From Hanleya hanleyi (lineage: Eukaryota; Mollusca; Polyplacophora; Lepidopleurida; Hanleyidae), in assembly GCA_036873755.1 (NCBI GenBank), contig JAVTVY010025317.1:36127-100126 (forward strand): a stretch of DNA of 64,000 nt, written 5' to 3'. This document shows positions 21,633-31,966 of this stretch, piece by piece; the first letter of the stretch is position 1, and the number at the start of each line of letters is the position of its first letter. The notes under the pieces were generated by a model. The model was not told where the DNA came from, did no database searches, and worked only from the letters and a program-made list of their open reading frames with translations. The translations under genes were made by a program, and so were the position numbers.

Positions 21633-22252
21633 AAAGGCAAAACCGGACAATGTTAAAAGCCTTACGGATCGCTCAAGTAGAACGTCGCGACTGGAAGAAG
21701 GAGTTAAACAAATTTCGTCTGGCGTATCGTACAACAGAGCATGTCACGACCGGTGTAAGTCCTGCGGAACTGATGTTTGGCCGCAAGCTTCGAACAAAGT
21801 TACCGGAAATGAAGACGGACAGCCATAAAAGTGACATTCAAATTCGCGACCGCGACGCGGAGAAGAAAATGGCTGGAAAAGACTACGCGGACCAGAGACG
21901 ACATGCAGCTGATCGTGATCTCGCAGTCGGTGACACAGTATTGTTACAACAGCGACGCGAGAATAAACTGTCGACTACGTACAGAAACGTACCATATACT
22001 GTGACGCGCAAGGAAGGGAACCAGGTTGTCGTTCAGGCTCCAGACGGCACAAGTTACTGTCGCAATTCGACATTCGTGCGCAAGTACCACAAAGAGGAAC
22101 CCGAAGATGACGCGACAATCGAAGAGAACGCTGACGTCGACCCATCAACACATGACGAGTCTGAGGACGAAGCAGATGAGCCGTCATCATCGAACCGGCC
22201 CACTCAAGCAAGAAATCTACCATCTAGATTCAAAGACTTCATTATGGAATAA
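21605..22252 (+). pseudogene. Integrase C-terminal part
   Basis: From PLWPQANGEVER, which carries the catalytic glutamate, the frame runs through the integrase C-terminal region with ELMFGRKLRTKLP and a DTVLLQQRRENKLSTTY SH3-like fold. It ends in an acidic, serine-rich tail at 22252. No chromodomain is present. Confidence 0.85.
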
Positions 22253-22631
22253 ATTTGATTTAATTTGACTTTTACATTTCACTATAGTCAATATGAACTT
22301 TAACGATAAACGCAATATGTCTGTAATGGTAATAGATGTCGAAACAAGTTCACTATTAATACGTCTAGTCAAGAAGTCTACTGAGTCGAGAAATGACTAT
22401 CTTACATTGATAATCGTTGGAACTGCTGAAATCGAAAACTTCACAGACTTACCAGATTCATTAATATTGACTGTGTGAGAACATTCATTTGAGTTATTCG
22501 CGAAAACCAGTTGGGTCAGTTTATTTAATGGAGTTTAACGTTCAGGGTTAATTGTTCGGAATATATATATATTACATGCACAAACAGAACACAAGACTAA
22601 GAGTAAATGTTAAAAGCATTATTTTTATTCT

Positions 22632-22645
22632 GAGAAAGAAAGGGA
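22632..22645 (+). promoter_or_regulatory. Polypurine tract
   Basis: GAGAAAGAAAGGGA abuts the 3' LTR start and would prime plus-strand synthesis. Confidence 0.8.
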
Positions 22646-22842
22646 TGTAGTGCTTCACTTTTACATGTCTAACATTGGAAGTGATACGGGCCATTGATAG
22701 TACATTGTACGCGCTCGTACAGAATGTTCTGGAAACCGGAAGTCGGGGTGTAACGACCGCATGTCATGGAATACAGTCATCGTTGATTTGATTTGAGTTC
22801 AATCTGTTGTCATCGAGTGTCATCTGATATTCATATTCTACA
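22646..22842 (+). repeat. 3' LTR
   Basis: 197 bp, identical to the 5' LTR apart from two substitutions and the 10-bp gap. Confidence 0.95.
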
Positions 22843-22847
22843 CTTGT

Positions 22848-24386
22848 GGAGATAAAATCTTGCGGCAAAATTATTTGGGGGGGGGTTTGTTTGGTGGGGT
22901 CTAGAGCCCTCCCTAGCTCCCTCGCCCCCTCCCCAAACATTCCGCCAGGCCTGCATATGATATTCGCTGTAAACTCCAGGACTCGATCATCACTGATAGC
23001 GCCGAAACTGCAGGGCTTTCTTTGCCATGGAGATCAGCTTGCGATGAAACGCCAGGCAAAACACATAAAATTAGACGAAATCCTTCAGGGGTAGTAGACT
23101 CAACGGAATATTCAATTCATTTAGATATATATTTTTATCTACTGGTAAGGGGGACTATATGTGAGCGCACAGGCTTCCTATAGTATGTGGGGTGTCACAC
23201 GTCCGACGGGTCACAGTTTACAGCATTTGCGTGCACTTCGCCATCCATAAGATGGCCTGTGTCTCAATTATCGCGGAGCGATATCCGATACTTTACCGTA
23301 TACTGTTCGGTCTTCATCCGGCGGAGAACAGACCCGAGAAATCTGATACATAACAGGCTTTTCATACCACTTCTGAAACATATATTGTCTGGGCTTACAA
23401 AAGATACAGATATGAATAACTTTCGAATCATCCAAGAGGTGTTGTAGATCTGTAATTTTGAAAACGTAGAACAGCACATGAGTCTGAATTGGCGGGTTAC
23501 GTTGGGGTTACATCGGTAGAGTTTAGCTGATTGGCTGACGACATCACCTGGTGTTGGTTTCAGGGGATTTCCCTTTATAATTGCCAAGAGTAGGCTGAAA
23601 ATGGATAGGCACGCTTCCAAGGTCTGTCTTACCGCGTACCCAGATGGTTACATGTTGGGTTTACAGCAGAATCTCTACACCGTTAAAGCGCGAGAGCAGC
23701 TGACTTCAATGAAATCAGTCGAGCGGTCGCCAATGAGGGTGCTCCAACCCTCGCGATCGTTGAAATTATTCGAAACACATCGACAATGCTCGCGTTTGCT
23801 CTAGGTGTTTTCCTGATACAAAGGGTCAGGATTATCTGACTCGTAAAAAATATGGAATAGGCAAAGCGACCAAAAGAAGCTACCTTTTTAATGAAGGGTG
23901 GGGGGGGGGAGAGGTGTGGAATGATCGGGAACCTGCATCCACGGAGATCCAGCTATGACTATGTTTCTGAAATGTTTAATCTTAAGAAAATCCTGCTGCT
24001 TTCTGAGAGGTGGTTTTGGATGAAAGTCCTATCAATACCTCACGCCTTCAATGAGTATGATGCATCTTCCAAGGTCATGCTCGATGAGTGAAATTGCTAC
24101 AGAGCTCAAAAGCGTAAAAACTCTTCTTGTATGACCTTGACGCGTGACCCAATGTGATTTGGTGACTAAGACGCGTCCTGCTTCTTTGGCTCGGATTTTC
24201 ACTGCATGCTTGTGGGATGGCGGCACGGCTGAACGCATCACCCATGGCTGCCAGTACCATCTCCGCTTCCCGGCAACCATGGCATATGTTAGCTCCTAAT
24301 TGCAGGACCCATCAAACGGCTTGTTGTGCCTTATCGACTGAAATACTCGTCGCTTCTTTAGCTTGGCGTTTGATAGCCTCTCGGGT
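22848..24386. other. Intergenic, no gene recognised
   Basis: Only short, unsupported open frames occur. A G-rich run is at 22876-22888 and another at 23896-23910. From about 24080 the minus strand has open stretches with KEAGRVLV and REAIKRQAKEA that lead into the block repeated below. They may be the decayed end of a structural gene of the virus-like element, but I do not recognise it securely. Confidence 0.4.
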
Positions 24387-25355
24387 GGGAACACCGCTGA
24401 ATGCATCAGCCGGGGCTTGGACCCACTTTGAACAGCTTGTTTTTCGACCTCTTTCACGCCACGCGTCACCAGTTTGTCGTCGCAGTGACGTGCTACGTGG
24501 TGCGCGGGAGGATATCATGACGGATGGGAACACCGCTGAATGCATCAGCCGGGGCTTGGACCCACTTTGAACAGCTTGGTTTTCGACTTCTTTCACGCAA
24601 CGCGTCACCAGTGGAAGGAACGTGGAAGCCTCCTGCCCTCGTTGAATACGCCACCTCCTTGACGGGTGTAAATAATACTATATAGCTATGTGCATCGTAC
24701 TGGTAAGGCACCTTCCGTGTCAGTATACAGAGTTAAAAGAGCGCGCCTCTCAAAATTGGAGTGTCACCAACAGTTTCTCAAGTTCGAATGCTATCGGTTA
24801 ACAGGTGTCGTTCCTTATATCGATGGATATGTTAATGATGTGGGTCTGTCGGACTGGCAGATAGAGCACGTGGTTAAAGTTTTGTATTTGACTTGACCTT
24901 CGTATTTGCCTTGCACCGGATCGAGTGAAGTTATAGGTGCTACACTCCTACACGATTTTTACCACATCGTGTCCTTTTTACACGCTGCACCATGTGTAAG
25001 TGTTCCGCATGTACACTAGGCCACATTTCCAGCGCCAAGGGAGATGTACAGCTAGGGAACGAGAGCTGCGTGCGTAGTGGGCTACGGTTTTGTTGGGAAA
25101 CACCTTGGGGGCAGTGTGATGTACAACACGATGACTGAGACTTCCTTCTTCTGCTGCTGTTATTATTATATGTCCCAATCCTGGGGGCTTGTTATCGGTT
25201 TCGTGGTCGTCGCAGTGACGTGCTACGTAGATACGGGGAAGGATATCATGACGTATGGGAACACCGCTGAATGCATCAGCCGGGGCTTGGACCCACTTTG
25301 AACAGCTTGTTTTTCGACCTCTTTCACGCCACGCGTCACCAGTGAAAGGAACGTG

Positions 25356-26774
25356 GAATTACAAGCATCTAGTCCGTCATTCATAATTCAGCCGTCGTCC
25401 TTTAGAGAATATCCGCGTCCATAATCCAAAGACCTATTCCATATAACAGTATTTGCACCAAATTCAAAAAGACAATCATAGTATACATAAACATAGGCTT
25501 GTTTCCTGCAAGAGAGAAGCGGTCAACAGTTTTCAATGATGCCGGCAAGACATCATGATGTTCCAAAAATATCAAATCCGTATCGCTGATCAGTATTCTT
25601 AATCCATAATATTCGTTGTAAGTCGTCATCTAAAGAATGATGTATCTCAGTCACGCTTTGATTGTGACTGTTCATATGAGTACCATGAGGATCTTGAAGT
25701 ACATGGGTTCATACGGCCCCTAGCCCCGGGTTAAGCGGAATTAGACACAAGTTACGAAACGTAGCGCCATAGATCTTGCACGCTACGTTCGTATTTTGCT
25801 ATCAGCATGCGATATGTATCGCCAAATTTGAGAAACTTTGAGTGGAGGCGCTTGGTGGTGTAGCCCTGTTTTATAAGTTTCTGCAACAATGTTTTGTGAC
25901 GTTGATTAAAATCGTCACATTTAACACAGGATCTAGCAAATGCTACTAGGCGTGATATGTATACGCCATATGCAGGTCCCACTGGAATATTACTGTCCAG
26001 AAAGGGATAGTTTACGATGTCGAAATTGTAGTCATCTCTTTTGTCATACAGTCGACGAGAGAGAAGGCCCGCTTCATTTTTATAGAGATATAGGTCCAAA
26101 TATGTTGTGCCTGTGGGGTTATCTGTAGTTTCCTTCAAATCCAGTGAAGGTGGATATATATCCTTCACTGCGTCATTTATATAGCGATTATCCACAGCGA
26201 GAAGATCGTCTATATAGCGTTTGGTGAATGAGAAGGAACGGGCTTTGAATGGATCGGTTTTTGAAAGCGCCTGCATATAGTCATATTCATAAGAGAACAG
26301 ATACAGGTCAGCCAACAGGGGTGCACAATTAGTACCCATTGGAATACCTATATGCTGCTGATATATTGTGTTGCCAAATTTCTCATAGATATTTTTAATG
26401 AGAAATTCAAGCAACTCTATAAACAAAGAAACATCCCGTGAATGATATCTCTTGTATGTAGTCGAGCTAAAGAATGCTTTATGGCTTCCGACATTAATAT
26501 ATCTACGATCAGTTTTCTTGAACACAGATACTATTAATGAACTTATACGGTCAATAAGGTCCTGATGAGGGATTGTAGTATAGAGAGTCGAGAAATCCCA
26601 TGGGGATACATGTCTGTACGGTATGTGACCTTTAGCATCAAGTTCTTTCGTAAGACATTTTGAGTTTTTCAATATCCACATACATTCAACGCCAGAGTTT
26701 TTAGAAACAGTGGCGCAATACCTTTCCCAAAATGCTTTTACCTCCTGAAGCGATGCATCGTATTTGAAGGCCCC
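25356..26774 (-). mobile_element. 5'-truncated Penelope-like retroelement
   Basis: The insertion lies between AACGTGGA at the end of X3 and CCCTGCCCTCG at the start of Y2; X and Y are directly joined at 24625/24626. It contains a C-terminal reverse transcriptase frame on the minus strand, then a 75-residue open frame (25629-25402) with a hydrophobic segment. No GIY-YIG endonuclease is visible. Part of its 3' region recurs, rearranged, at 28440-28735. Confidence 0.7.
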
Positions 26775-26795
26775 TGCCCTCGTTGAATACGCCAC
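25752..26795 (-). pseudogene. Penelope-like reverse transcriptase, N-terminally truncated
   Basis: The frame encodes about 340 residues of reverse transcriptase. Diagnostic strings are WDFSTLYTTIPHQDL (motif A with its aspartate), GIPMGTNCAPLLADLYL (motif B) and RYIDDLLAV (motif C with both aspartates), then TYLDLYLY. These are characteristic of Penelope-like elements. The first dozen residues are read from flanking Y2 sequence, and there is no natural start codon. The N-terminal motifs and the usual endonuclease are missing. Catalytic residues that are present are intact, so truncation rather than mutation inactivated it. Confidence 0.8.
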
Positions 26796-27039
26796 CTCCT
26801 TGACGGGTGTAATACTTTATATAGCTATGTGCATCTTCCGTGTCAGTATACAGAGTTAAAAGAGCGCGCCTGTCAAAATTGGAGTGTCACCAACAGTTTC
26901 TCAAGTTCGAATGCTATCGGTTAACATGTGTCGTCCCTTATATCGATGGATATGTTAATGATGTGGGTCTGTCTGACCGGCAGATAGAGCACGTGGTTAA
27001 AGTTTTGTATTTGACTTGACCTTCGTATTTGCCTTGCAC

Positions 27040-27345
27040 CGGACAGACACGTTGCAGGGCCGCGTCGATATCACCGAAAATGTGCCCGTCCACAACATAA
27101 GAATAGATATATAGGCCGTATAACACAGCCTTGAGATCCAGCATTGTCCTCCCTCGAAGACGTCTGTGCCGGCGCAGTCCTCCGAATCCAGTGCACACAC
27201 ACACCATCCGTCTTGCTGAAACGTATGGTTACAATGTGGTTGAGGATGACTCGGAATTGGCGGATCCACGCATCGTACGTTAGGTGGAAGTAATCTGTAA
27301 AAGGGTTACCCCCGGAAATACTGCCCTTGACCATATACATCAAAG
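27040..27345 (-). pseudogene. Unrecognised gene remnant in block Y2
   Basis: Minus-strand frames give FTDYFHLTYDAWIRQFRVI and, after one frame change, CTGFGGLRRHRRLRGRTMLDLKAVLY split over two frames, then GLYIYSYVVDGHIFGDIDAAL. The continuity of non-repetitive protein-like sequence suggests a real gene of the virus-like element. I cannot name it. Y1 lacks this part. Confidence 0.4.
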
Positions 27346-27689
27346 CATTAATGAATATTGTGGGTTCATGGAACTGACCTCCAGATCGAGTGAAGTTATA
27401 GGTGCTACCCTCTTACACGATTTTTACCACACCGTGTCCTTTTTATACGCTGCACCATGTGTGAGTGTTCCGCATGCTCACCAGGCCACATTTCCAGCGC
27501 CAAGGGAGATGTACAGCTAGGGCACGACAGCTGCGTACGTAGTGGGCTACGGTTTTGTTGGGAAAACCGATGACTGAGACTTCCTTCTCCCGCTGCTGTT
27601 ATTATTATATGTCCCAATCCCGGGGGCTTGTTATCGGTTTCGTGGTCGTCGCAGTGACGTGCTACGTGGTGCGGGGGAGGATATCATGA

Positions 27690-28140
27690 CCCATGGTGTC
27701 CGTGGGTGGTGACTCGCGTTTCCAGGTTACCAGCTGCTGCACCCAGGTCCAGTGCTGGGGCTTCACTTGCCAATTCTTGTTGCGCTTGCATGTATTTCAG
27801 TCCTCGAACGAACACCTCCATCATTGTGGGTGTGGTTGTGACTTGCGTTAAAGCATCATGTCATTCACCAAATCGGTCATGTGGGTGCCGGGGACCGCTT
27901 GGTTTCGTTCCCCTTTATTATTCCAGGTCATGTTAGGATTGTCTTTTACCCACCGTGAGACTAAGCCGGCCTTCTTCTTGAACGCTGTGGGACCACTGTT
28001 CAAGACATTTGTATTCGACCCCCGTTAAGGTAAGAGTGGTGGGCTGGTCTGATGAAGTTGAGCAGAGGGCGATGGTGTGGTTGGTGGTGGTGCTAGAGTA
28101 AAGAGGCCCTTATATTGACTCATAATCGTCATGTACCGTT
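27690..28140 (-). pseudogene. Remnant of a virus-like element gene (VPGTHMTDLVNDMM)
   Basis: The minus strand reads MSQYKGLFTLAPPP near 28112, then after a stop FKKKAGLVSRWVKDNPNMTW, VPGTHMTDLVNDMM and finally TMGHDILPRTT. From memory the PGT-x-x-x-DLVND phrase recurs in uncharacterised proteins of invertebrate virus-like elements that also carry a packaging ATPase. This is unverified. Stops and at least one frameshift show it is dead. Confidence 0.4.
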
Positions 28141-28439
28141 GAAGGGTCACATTGTCCTGTTTTACTTCCTCACTGTCGCTGCAAAATGTGACTCGTGTCC
28201 TCAACGAGCTTTTTTCGACGTTTCCACCGTAGGTGGAATAGAGTATGGCGTTTGGAGGCTGAGAAGCAGGCGTGTGTTAAACAGGGCTAAATTCTGTATC
28301 GTTCATTGTCGGCCGAAATAAACGCAACATTAAAACGAGGTACTGACAAGAAGTCATATGACCGCACAGATAAATATACTGACTGAATATTCCTAAAAAC
28401 ACCACAAGAACCAAAAGTGATCCCTGTGAATATTTGTCT

Positions 28440-28735
28440 CCCAGCCACGCTTTTACTGTAGCTGTTCATGTGGATATATTGAATGATATGACCACACGGC
28501 CACTAGCATCGGCTTGAGCGGTATTAGATACAAATATTTCCGATCGATGATCTAATAGCCCTATCAAGTCATCTGTTGGAAAAAAATGAACTATGTTGCA
28601 GCCAGATAGTAACAAAGCGGTCCAAATGAGTGAGTATACTATGATTGTCTTTTTGAATTTGGTGCTAATACTGTTATATGGAATATGGAATAGGTCTTTG
28701 GATTATGGACGCGGATATTCTCTAATGGACGACGG
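28440..28735. repeat. Rearranged copy of the Penelope-like 3' region
   Basis: Bases about 28636-28735 match the minus strand of 25388-25490 (CTATGATTGTCTTTTTGAAT through GACGCGGATATTCTCTAA). The first part, 28441-28530, matches plus-strand 25655-25750 in direct orientation. The two halves are therefore inverted with respect to each other, as often seen for Penelope-like insertions. Confidence 0.6.
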
Positions 28736-28739
28736 CTGA

Positions 28740-29289
28740 CCCACCCAATAGCGGACCTATCACGGACATGGCCAACGGGGCTAAAATGGCACCGAGGCAG
28801 CCACCATTCTATCACAGCTTTTTCTTAACTCTTGGACTAGGGTTTGGAGACCTGTCTTATGCATGTCCAACTTGGTCTCCTGAGCTGGAGTCACAGGATT
28901 TTTGCCCTTTAATATGTTCTATCCGATCTCAAACAGATAGTATACAAGGGCGGAAACTGCCTAGCACACAATAGCCAGGACAGAGTTGAATGGGGCTGTC
29001 TTGAATACCCGGAGCGCCGATGTGTGCTTCCGTATTCGAGAAGACATCATACACAACTGAGGCCGGAACCCACGACCTGCCCTCTTGTTGTTTGCATACT
29101 ACGTACTATGACTGCAGAAACAAACTCAACAAAGTTGGCGAGTTTTATTTTATTTGTTTTATTCTCTCCTCCATCGCACACACACCCCAGATTGGGGCGC
29201 TACTGTGTGTGTGTGTGTACATAACAATGAACGGTTTGTTTAGCTTTTTTGCATATGCACGTGGTGGATCACTCAGGAAAAATTCCGAT
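28740..29289. other. Intergenic, no gene recognised
   Basis: The open frames are short and unsupported. A (GT)n run is at 29203-29217. This may be part of the decayed virus-like element. Confidence 0.4.
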
Positions 29290-29757
29290 CCATAGTCGGA
29301 GATGATCGGAGGTGGCTTGCTTCAGGTGGAAGAGTATATAATCGAGCTGGGGGCCTGCCGCATCTTTAAAGGCTTCCATCGCAAACTGGGTGCGGCCGGG
29401 ATACATCTATCTGCAGCAGTTGAGTGATGTCCACCAACGGGTAGTGATCATCTAAATTGAGGTTTCGATGCTCTTTGTTTATACAAACAGATTCTGCACA
29501 ATGTATATGCAGCTGAGCTGCCGATGATGGCTGCCGTTGATAAAGAGCTGGGTTACCGGAGCGTCAGTTTCCACCACAAGATCATCCATGAAAACCAATG
29601 TGTCCGGTTCCAAATCAGTCGGGATGGGTAGGCCTTCCATGTTGGGTATCGTCTCGTACGACCCGAGCGATGGGTGGGGTAACCATGCTGTTGGCATATT
29701 GAAGGAGTATCCTTCTGGACGAAGTGCGTTTTGCTCGTCGGCCCCACAATGAGGCAG
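29290..29757 (-). pseudogene. DNA-packaging ATPase-like fragment (FtsK/HerA type)
   Basis: Minus-strand frames show, in order, GPTSKTHFVQK (a Walker A loop that appears to have lost residues), then DTLVFMDDLVVETD (a Walker B pattern with DD), LFINGSHHRQLSCIYIVQNLF (a conserved sensor-like block), and after a stop QFAMEAFKDA and YILFHLKQATSDHLRLW. The whole order matches, from memory, the packaging ATPase of Polinton/adintovirus-like elements, which would drive DNA into a capsid. There is one frameshift between Walker A and Walker B and at least one stop after QNLFV. The N-terminal part before Walker A is not seen. An ABC-type or other P-loop ATPase is less likely because of the SHHRQLS..QNLF block. 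Confidence 0.55.
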
Positions 29758-29901
29758 ATGAAGAGATGGTGCCCATGGTTGGATGTGTTTAAGCTGACGT
29801 CCTAGCTGACTATCCCGAATTTGGTACGCGTGAACCAGGATGGGTGGAGCACTGGTGTATATGCGGTGAGCCCTGGTACTGTTGTCGGGGTGTTAGTGCA
29901 T

Positions 29902-30410
29902 TCACTGTGGGTGGTCGTAATAGTTAGGTCTCCCGGCGTAGTGGTCACTAAGCGTAGCAATACCTGTTGTGGAACTTGACCAGGTTTGTATACTTGGGCT
30001 CGGTGAGGTGGTCACTGGGCTTGTTTCAATCACAGGGTTTATCGGCATCCAGGGTGTCTCTAAGATTCTAGACTTGCACACACGGCGCCCCAAGCGGGCC
30101 AAGCATAGACCACCGTGTACGTAGATGTCATTCTCCATGTGGATGAGTCTGTTTTCGAGCTCACCGTTCAACACCCGTTTAAATTTGGTCCACCCGTCAC
30201 GGTGTAGGGTAACCGTATTTGATGTAGTGTTAGAATCCGAGTCACTGGCATCACAACCTTCCACGATGGCGACTTTATTCTCAGAGACGTGTAATCCCAC
30301 ATCGGGTGTAAGGGAAAGGGTGGCTTGTAGTACTCGCGACGTGGTTGAGCAAATGACGCGTGATGAATGACGCACACTGTCATTGACCCTCGTATTTATA
30401 CTGGTCATCT
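29902..30410 (-). pseudogene. Virus-like element protein with a PC4-like segment
   Basis: The open frame covers about 165 residues from MTSINTRVNDS to a stop at 29902. The middle reads TLSLTPDVGLHVSENKVAIV, then SNTVTLHRDGWTKFKRVLNGE, which resembles the strand-helix unit of PC4/SUB1-type single-stranded-DNA-binding domains. A serine/threonine-rich tail follows. The open frame extends upstream to 30792 without a good start, and no in-frame ATG follows the nearby TATA box, so the 5' end is probably damaged. It lies 145 bp upstream of the packaging-ATPase fragment on the same strand, which suggests one element. The PC4 likeness is weak and from memory. Confidence 0.4.
30392..30401 (-). promoter_or_regulatory. 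TATA box candidate for the minus-strand gene
   Basis: Minus strand CAGTATAAATACGAGG lies just upstream of the PC4-like reading frame. A second candidate, TTTATATAAAC, is near 30560. TATA-driven promoters also head the palindrome genes. Confidence 0.45.
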
Positions 30411-30479
30411 CCCTTCTGACATATTTGCTTTGACTGTGCGCATGATGACAAGGGCTGATTGACTTACTTATGCAGTTAT

Positions 30480-30665
30480 CACCTCTTGACATACTTTCGG
30501 GAACGGCCACGTGACCGAAAGTGACCTTTGACCCTGAGCGCCAACTTGTCCTGACATGTTTATATAAAATGTGTAGTAAAACCTTCGTTGACCACCTTAA
30601 GGTGTTATCTCCTCCTGACCTACTTCCGGCTCCGGTCAAGTGAACGGAAGTGATCTTTAACACAC
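30480..30665. repeat. Two copies of a 40-bp motif shared with the palindrome spacer
   Basis: The motif TTCCGG..CGGTCACGTGACC..GGAAGTGACCTTTGACC occurs at about 30499-30536 and, more diverged, at 30629-30665. A third copy is in the palindrome spacer at 10587-10630. It combines an E-box, an ETS-like GGAA and a TGACCTTTGACC nuclear-receptor-like direct repeat. Confidence 0.6.
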
Positions 30666-30792
30666 TGTTTTTTTCCGGTACTGTTTGTAATATGACAAAT
30701 TTCAGCCAAGTTAAAGCAAGTTTCAATGGGCCAAAATCAGCAATCACACTAAGTACAGGTTGCGGGCCATTCTGGACATCCCAAAACTGCAA

Positions 30793-31358
30793 GTGGTTCC
30801 TGTTTGTAAGAACGGCACGGTGACATGATCATGAGTGGTTTGTCAGACTTTTCCCAAATGGTATGGGAGTCGTGGTCACTTTATATTGAAGGCTGCATAC
30901 TCCAGGTGCGATTAGAGCACATGTATGTGTATGTTATACCAGAAGTAAATCAGCTTGAAGTGTGTATCCTTAGACTATACTACCTAGAATACATTGACCA
31001 TCGCCTCCCTGCTTCTAAGCATTCAAGTGATGTATTTACGCAGTAAGATTGGGATGTGTCGTGTTCGCGCAGATTCGAAACAAAATTCGAGTGAGGTATC
31101 ATGAGAGATGAGCTGATGCTAGAATTTAAATACTCACCAATGATATCCCGCGTTACGGTGGCCCATAGAGGACGATTTTTTATAGTTTTTTTTGTACAGT
31201 TTTCAGTATTTTTTCTGAATTTCTTGTGGATTTTCTCCGTTTTTCGCCTATTTTTCTACAAACAAATTCACAGATTTCTTTAGATTTCTGTCATTACTTG
31301 TAACGTCGTCATAAATGCCTTTATCATTTTTTTTTACCGAAAACCGAACAAAACTCTT
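30793..31358. other. Intergenic, no gene recognised
   Basis: AT-rich, with a TTTTT-rich stretch at 31180-31260. Nothing coding is supported. Confidence 0.5.
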
Positions 31359-31632
31359 GGAAACGTTCACACCGCGGTGAAAACGTTTACACAGCGGCGA
31401 AAACGTTTACACCGCGGTAAAAACGTGTACACCGCGGTGGAAACGTTTACACTGCAGTGAAAACGTTCATACCACGGCGGAAAGGTTTACGCTGCGGTGG
31501 AACTGCTTACACCGTGGTGGAGACCTTCATACCGCGGTGGAAACGTTCACACAGCGGTGGAAACCTTTTGAACAGTGGTGGAGATCTTTACACTACGGTG
31601 GAACCGTTTACACTGCGGTGGAAACCTTTTAC
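31359..31632. repeat. 20-bp minisatellite, about 13 copies
   Basis: The unit GGAAACGTTTACACCGCGGT repeats with one or two changes per copy. A 67-residue open frame across it is a by-product of the period. Confidence 0.9.
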
Positions 31633-31659
31633 CTTTTACACTACCCACACGTTAGTATA

Positions 31660-31945
31660 ATATAGCATAATCTCGGCTGCTCTTGTCCAGTCAGAAGCCG
31701 CCATTTGAGCTCGGAGCTGTGGGATGGAGTGGTTAAGACCTCGAAGCTCTTGGAGATCGGAGCTCGGAGGTGACGTCATCGCACGCATGCGCACGCACCT
31801 GTTATGCACCCTGTAACCTATAACCCGTAAGGCATAGGGTACACGGGCATAGGGTACACCAGGGTGCGTGTGCACCACAGGCACGTGCGCATGCGTGCGT
31901 GCGATGACGTCACTTCTGAGCTTCAAGAGCTCCGAGCTCTATCAA
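31660..31945. repeat. Palindromic non-coding head of the 31.7-kb element
   Basis: GTGACGTCATCGCACGCATG (31770-31789) pairs with an inverted copy ending GCGATGACGTCAC at 31914, forming a hairpin of about 28-bp stems. Inside are GCACCCTGTAACCTATAACC and a duplicated GGCATAGGGTACAC, then CAGGGTGCGTGTGC. These match 10460-10515 in the centre of the giant palindrome. GAGCTC-rich flanks are shared too. Confidence 0.7.
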
Positions 31946-31966
31946 CATGGCTTATCAACCATCAAC

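Larger units (their letters stand above)
18031..22842 (+). mobile_element. Ty3/Gypsy LTR retrotransposon, recent insertion, inactive copy
   Basis: The element is 4.8 kb, bounded by LTRs that start TGTAG and end CTACA, and flanked by CTTGT at 18026-18030 and again at 22843-22847. Domain order is Gag, two zinc knuckles, protease, reverse transcriptase, RNase H, integrase, which is the Ty3/Gypsy order. There is no env or chromodomain. Two lesions break the single long frame, near 20103 and 21600. The LTRs differ by two substitutions and one 10-bp indel, so insertion is recent. Confidence 0.95.
24387..27690. repeat. Tandem X-Y repeat block, interrupted by a Penelope-like element
   Basis: Block X (GGGAACACCGCTGAATGCATCA to CACGCGTCACCAGT) occurs at 24387-24487, 24526-24625 and 25257-25355. 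Block Y (CTGCCCTCGTTGAATACGCC to GGATATCATGAC) occurs at about 24626-25256 and 26775-27690. Y2 keeps about 340 bp (27052-27388) that is missing from Y1. The repeat unit is about 730 bp. A 1.42-kb Penelope-like sequence sits exactly at the X3-Y2 junction. Confidence 0.8.

Noticed and set aside
22876..22890. G-run as a possible G-quadruplex or telomere-like repeat
   Set aside because: Only one short G tract, without the four spaced tracts required.
26567..26610. CCTGATGAGG start resembling a hammerhead ribozyme core in the Penelope region
   Set aside because: The CGAAA half and stems are absent, and the site is inside the coding frame.
28768..28974. 68-residue open frame starting MANGAKMAPRQ
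   Set aside because: No domain, no promoter or splice support, and no similarity to neighbouring element genes.
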